Below, in pieces: positions 5,714-6,833 of a stretch of DNA of 6,833 nucleotides. A program made the translations under genes and the position numbers. How positions within the stretch are numbered: position 1 is the first letter of the stretch; every line of letters starts with the position of its first letter. Location of the stretch: the NCBI GenBank assembly GCA_050736615.1, contig JBOHWL010000006.1, forward strand, positions 1-6,833, written 5' to 3'. Origin of the DNA: JBOHWJ01 sp050736615 (GTDB taxonomy: Bacteria > Desulfobacterota > Binatia > Binatales > Binataceae). The notes beneath the pieces were generated by a model. That model was not told where the DNA came from. It made no database searches and saw nothing but the letters and a program-made list of their open reading frames with translations.

Positions 5714-6540
5714 ACGTTAAGCTCAATAGGATGGAGAGCATCGGTCTGGTGATGGTGCTCAGCATCATCGTGCTAGCCGTGTTTGCGCCGTGGCTCGCGC
5801 CTTACAATCCCACGCGCGCGGTGGCGGCGACCTTCGGCGATCCTGGCGCGCCGTCGCGCGCCTTCCCCCTGGGCACCGATCAACTCGGCCGCGATGTGCT
5901 GTCGCGGATTATCTATGGCGCACGCATTTCGTTGACGGTGGGTGTCGCCGCGATGGCGGTGACGATGACCATCGGCGTGCTTATCGGCGTATTGTCGGGG
6001 TTCTTTGGCGGGACGGTCGATTTTGCGCTGATGCGTCTGACCGACATTATGCTCACCTTTCCAGCCTTGCTGCTGGCGATGGCCTTCGTCGCGGTGCTGC
6101 GGCCGAGCCTGCTGAGCATCCTCATCGTGATTGGTTTGGTTTCATGGACGGGCGTGGCGCGGGTGGTGCGCGCGGAGACGCTCTCGATGGTGGAGCGTGA
6201 CTTTATGCTGGCGGCGCGCACGCTGGGGGCGACCTCGTCGCGTCTGATCGTGCATCACGTATTGCCCAACGTGATGCCGATCATCGTGGTGATGGCGGTG
6301 CTGGGCACTTCCGGTACACTGCTGCTGGACGCGGGCTTGAGCTTTCTCGGCCTGGGGGTGCCGCCGCCGACGCCAAGCTGGGGTCGCATGATCGAGGAAG
6401 CGACCAGTTATTTCCGCACCGCCCCGTGGCTTGCGGCTTTTCCGGGCTTCGCCATCTTTTACGCGGTGCTCGGTTTCAATCTGCTCGGTTATGGCTATTT
6501 GCGGCGCCGCGGCGCCAACGGGTCGGTCGCATCCCGATGA
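5710..6540 (+). CDS. dppC: Peptide/nickel-type ABC transporter permease, DppC/OppC family
   Basis: The second channel-forming inner-membrane permease, 276 residues. The N-terminal helix (about 11-31) ends in APWLAPYNP. The family hallmark FPLGTDQLGRDVLSRIIYG (52-70) follows, then helices near 73-97, 114-130, 135-150, 187-208 and 242-262. The EAA loop is ERDFMLAARTLGATSSRLIV (162-181) with HHVLPN after it; SFLGLGVPPPTPSWG (211-225) is also diagnostic. The usual C-terminal GDGLRDxLDPR-like ending is replaced by GYGYLRRRGANGSVASR. The start is ATG 5710; GGGAG at 5693-5697 lies 12 bp upstream, which is long. The stop TGA overlaps the ATG of the solute-binding protein gene (ATGA). The symbol is a family name; the substrate is not determined. 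Together with the upstream permease and downstream binding protein it makes an importer that still needs ATPase genes from outside the window. Confidence 0.93.
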   Translation: MNVKLNRMESIGLVMVLSIIVLAVFAPWLAPYNPTRAVAATFGDPGAPSRAFPLGTDQLGRDVLSRIIYGARISLTVGVAAMAVTMTIGVLIGVLSGFFGGTVDFALMRLTDIMLTFPALLLAMAFVAVLRPSLLSILIVIGLVSWTGVARVVRAETLSMVERDFMLAARTLGATSSRLIVHHVLPNVMPIIVVMAVLGTSGTLLLDAGLSFLGLGVPPPTPSWGRMIEEATSYFRTAPWLAAFPGFAIFYAVLGFNLLGYGYLRRRGANGSVASR

Positions 6541-6833
6541 GGCCACGATTCAAAGTGGTCCACTCTCACTGCCGCCTGCGCAGTCGCGATCTCATGCTGT
6601 CCGCCCAAGGGCAACTCGCGCGATTTGCAATCGTGCTTCTTGCGCTGACGCTGGCCGGATGTCATCCGGCGGGACCGCCGCTGAATCTGCCGCCTGGCGC
6701 GAGCGTGCTGCACGTGGCCGACACTGATGACGTGCCGACGCTAGATCCCGCGGCGGGTTACGATACCGTTTCGTGGAGCTTCGAACAGATGATCTTTGAC
6801 ACGCTGGTGCGCTACAGCGCCGGTGGCGTCAAC
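6537..6833 (+). CDS. Peptide-binding lipoprotein of the ABC importer (SBP_bac_5 type), 3' end beyond the window
   Basis: The reading frame is open from ATG 6537 to the window edge (99 codons, partial). ATG 6537 overlaps the dppC-like stop by 4 bp. A lipoprotein signal follows: the hydrophobic stretch FAIVLLALTLAGC ends in an L-A-G-C lipobox with Cys42 (codon 6660-6662), which would be lipidated. ATG 6594 (residue 20) would give a more usual 22-residue signal peptide, so the true start is open; the gene overlap favours 6537, and neither has a clear Shine-Dalgarno. After a Pro-rich linker, ADTDDVPTLDPAAGYDT and SFEQMIFDTLVRY match the N-terminal region of family 5 solute-binding proteins (DppA/OppA), which normally run to about 500-600 residues. 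It delivers the substrate to the two permeases from the outer face of the inner membrane, or from the cell surface in a monoderm. Confidence 0.88.
   Translation, partial: MRPRFKVVHSHCRLRSRDLMLSAQGQLARFAIVLLALTLAGCHPAGPPLNLPPGASVLHVADTDDVPTLDPAAGYDTVSWSFEQMIFDTLVRYSAGGVN
6654..6670 (+). repeat. Perfect inverted repeat across the lipobox codons
   Basis: GCCGGATG (6654-6661) and CATCCGGC (6663-6670) flank a single T. In RNA this can form a 7-bp GC-rich stem with a 3-nt loop inside the signal-peptide coding region. About one such repeat is expected by chance in a window this size, so function is unproven. Confidence 0.4.

Overview
The window is GC-rich bacterial chromosomal DNA with tightly packed genes. 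It shows no sign of phage, insertion sequence, CRISPR array, tRNA or rRNA. A Sec signal peptide on the SIMPL protein, a lipobox on the last gene and a peptide-type ABC importer suggest a diderm (Gram-negative-type) soil or environmental bacterium. The prolyl-tRNA synthetase is the short archaeal/eukaryotic-like type 3 enzyme, found in scattered bacterial lineages (Thermus and others). A Binatota-, Acidobacteria- or delta-proteobacteria-like source would fit, but this is a guess; the window has no phylogenetic marker I can place.

Left part (1-2201): a CheY-like receiver protein (+) converges, 22 bp apart, on a two-gene minus-strand unit. That unit is proS (type 3 ProRS with an intact zinc domain) followed 30 bp later by a 61-residue single-cluster ferredoxin-like protein with its own strong ribosome binding site.

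Divergent spacer (2202-2415): about 214 bp separates proS from the rightward genes. It holds a plausible sigma-70-like promoter for the rightward run and two consecutive stem-loops in the presumed leader.

Right part (2416-6833): seven genes run on the plus strand with gaps of 41 bp or less. In order they are a periplasmic SIMPL-domain protein, a typical 2-Cys peroxiredoxin, a VIT1/CCC1-type metal transporter, a small unrecognised protein whose GTG start overlaps the transporter stop, DppB-like and DppC-like permeases, and the start of a peptide-binding lipoprotein (SBP_bac_5 type) cut by the window end. The first four suggest a metal/oxidative-stress group; the last three are part of a peptide/nickel-type ABC importer whose ATPases are not in view. 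The run could be one transcript or two functional blocks placed end to end.

I do not see a clear new defence or mobile system. The least explained items are the 104-residue protein coupled to the VIT transporter, the structured leader, and the small reading frame between the two permease genes.
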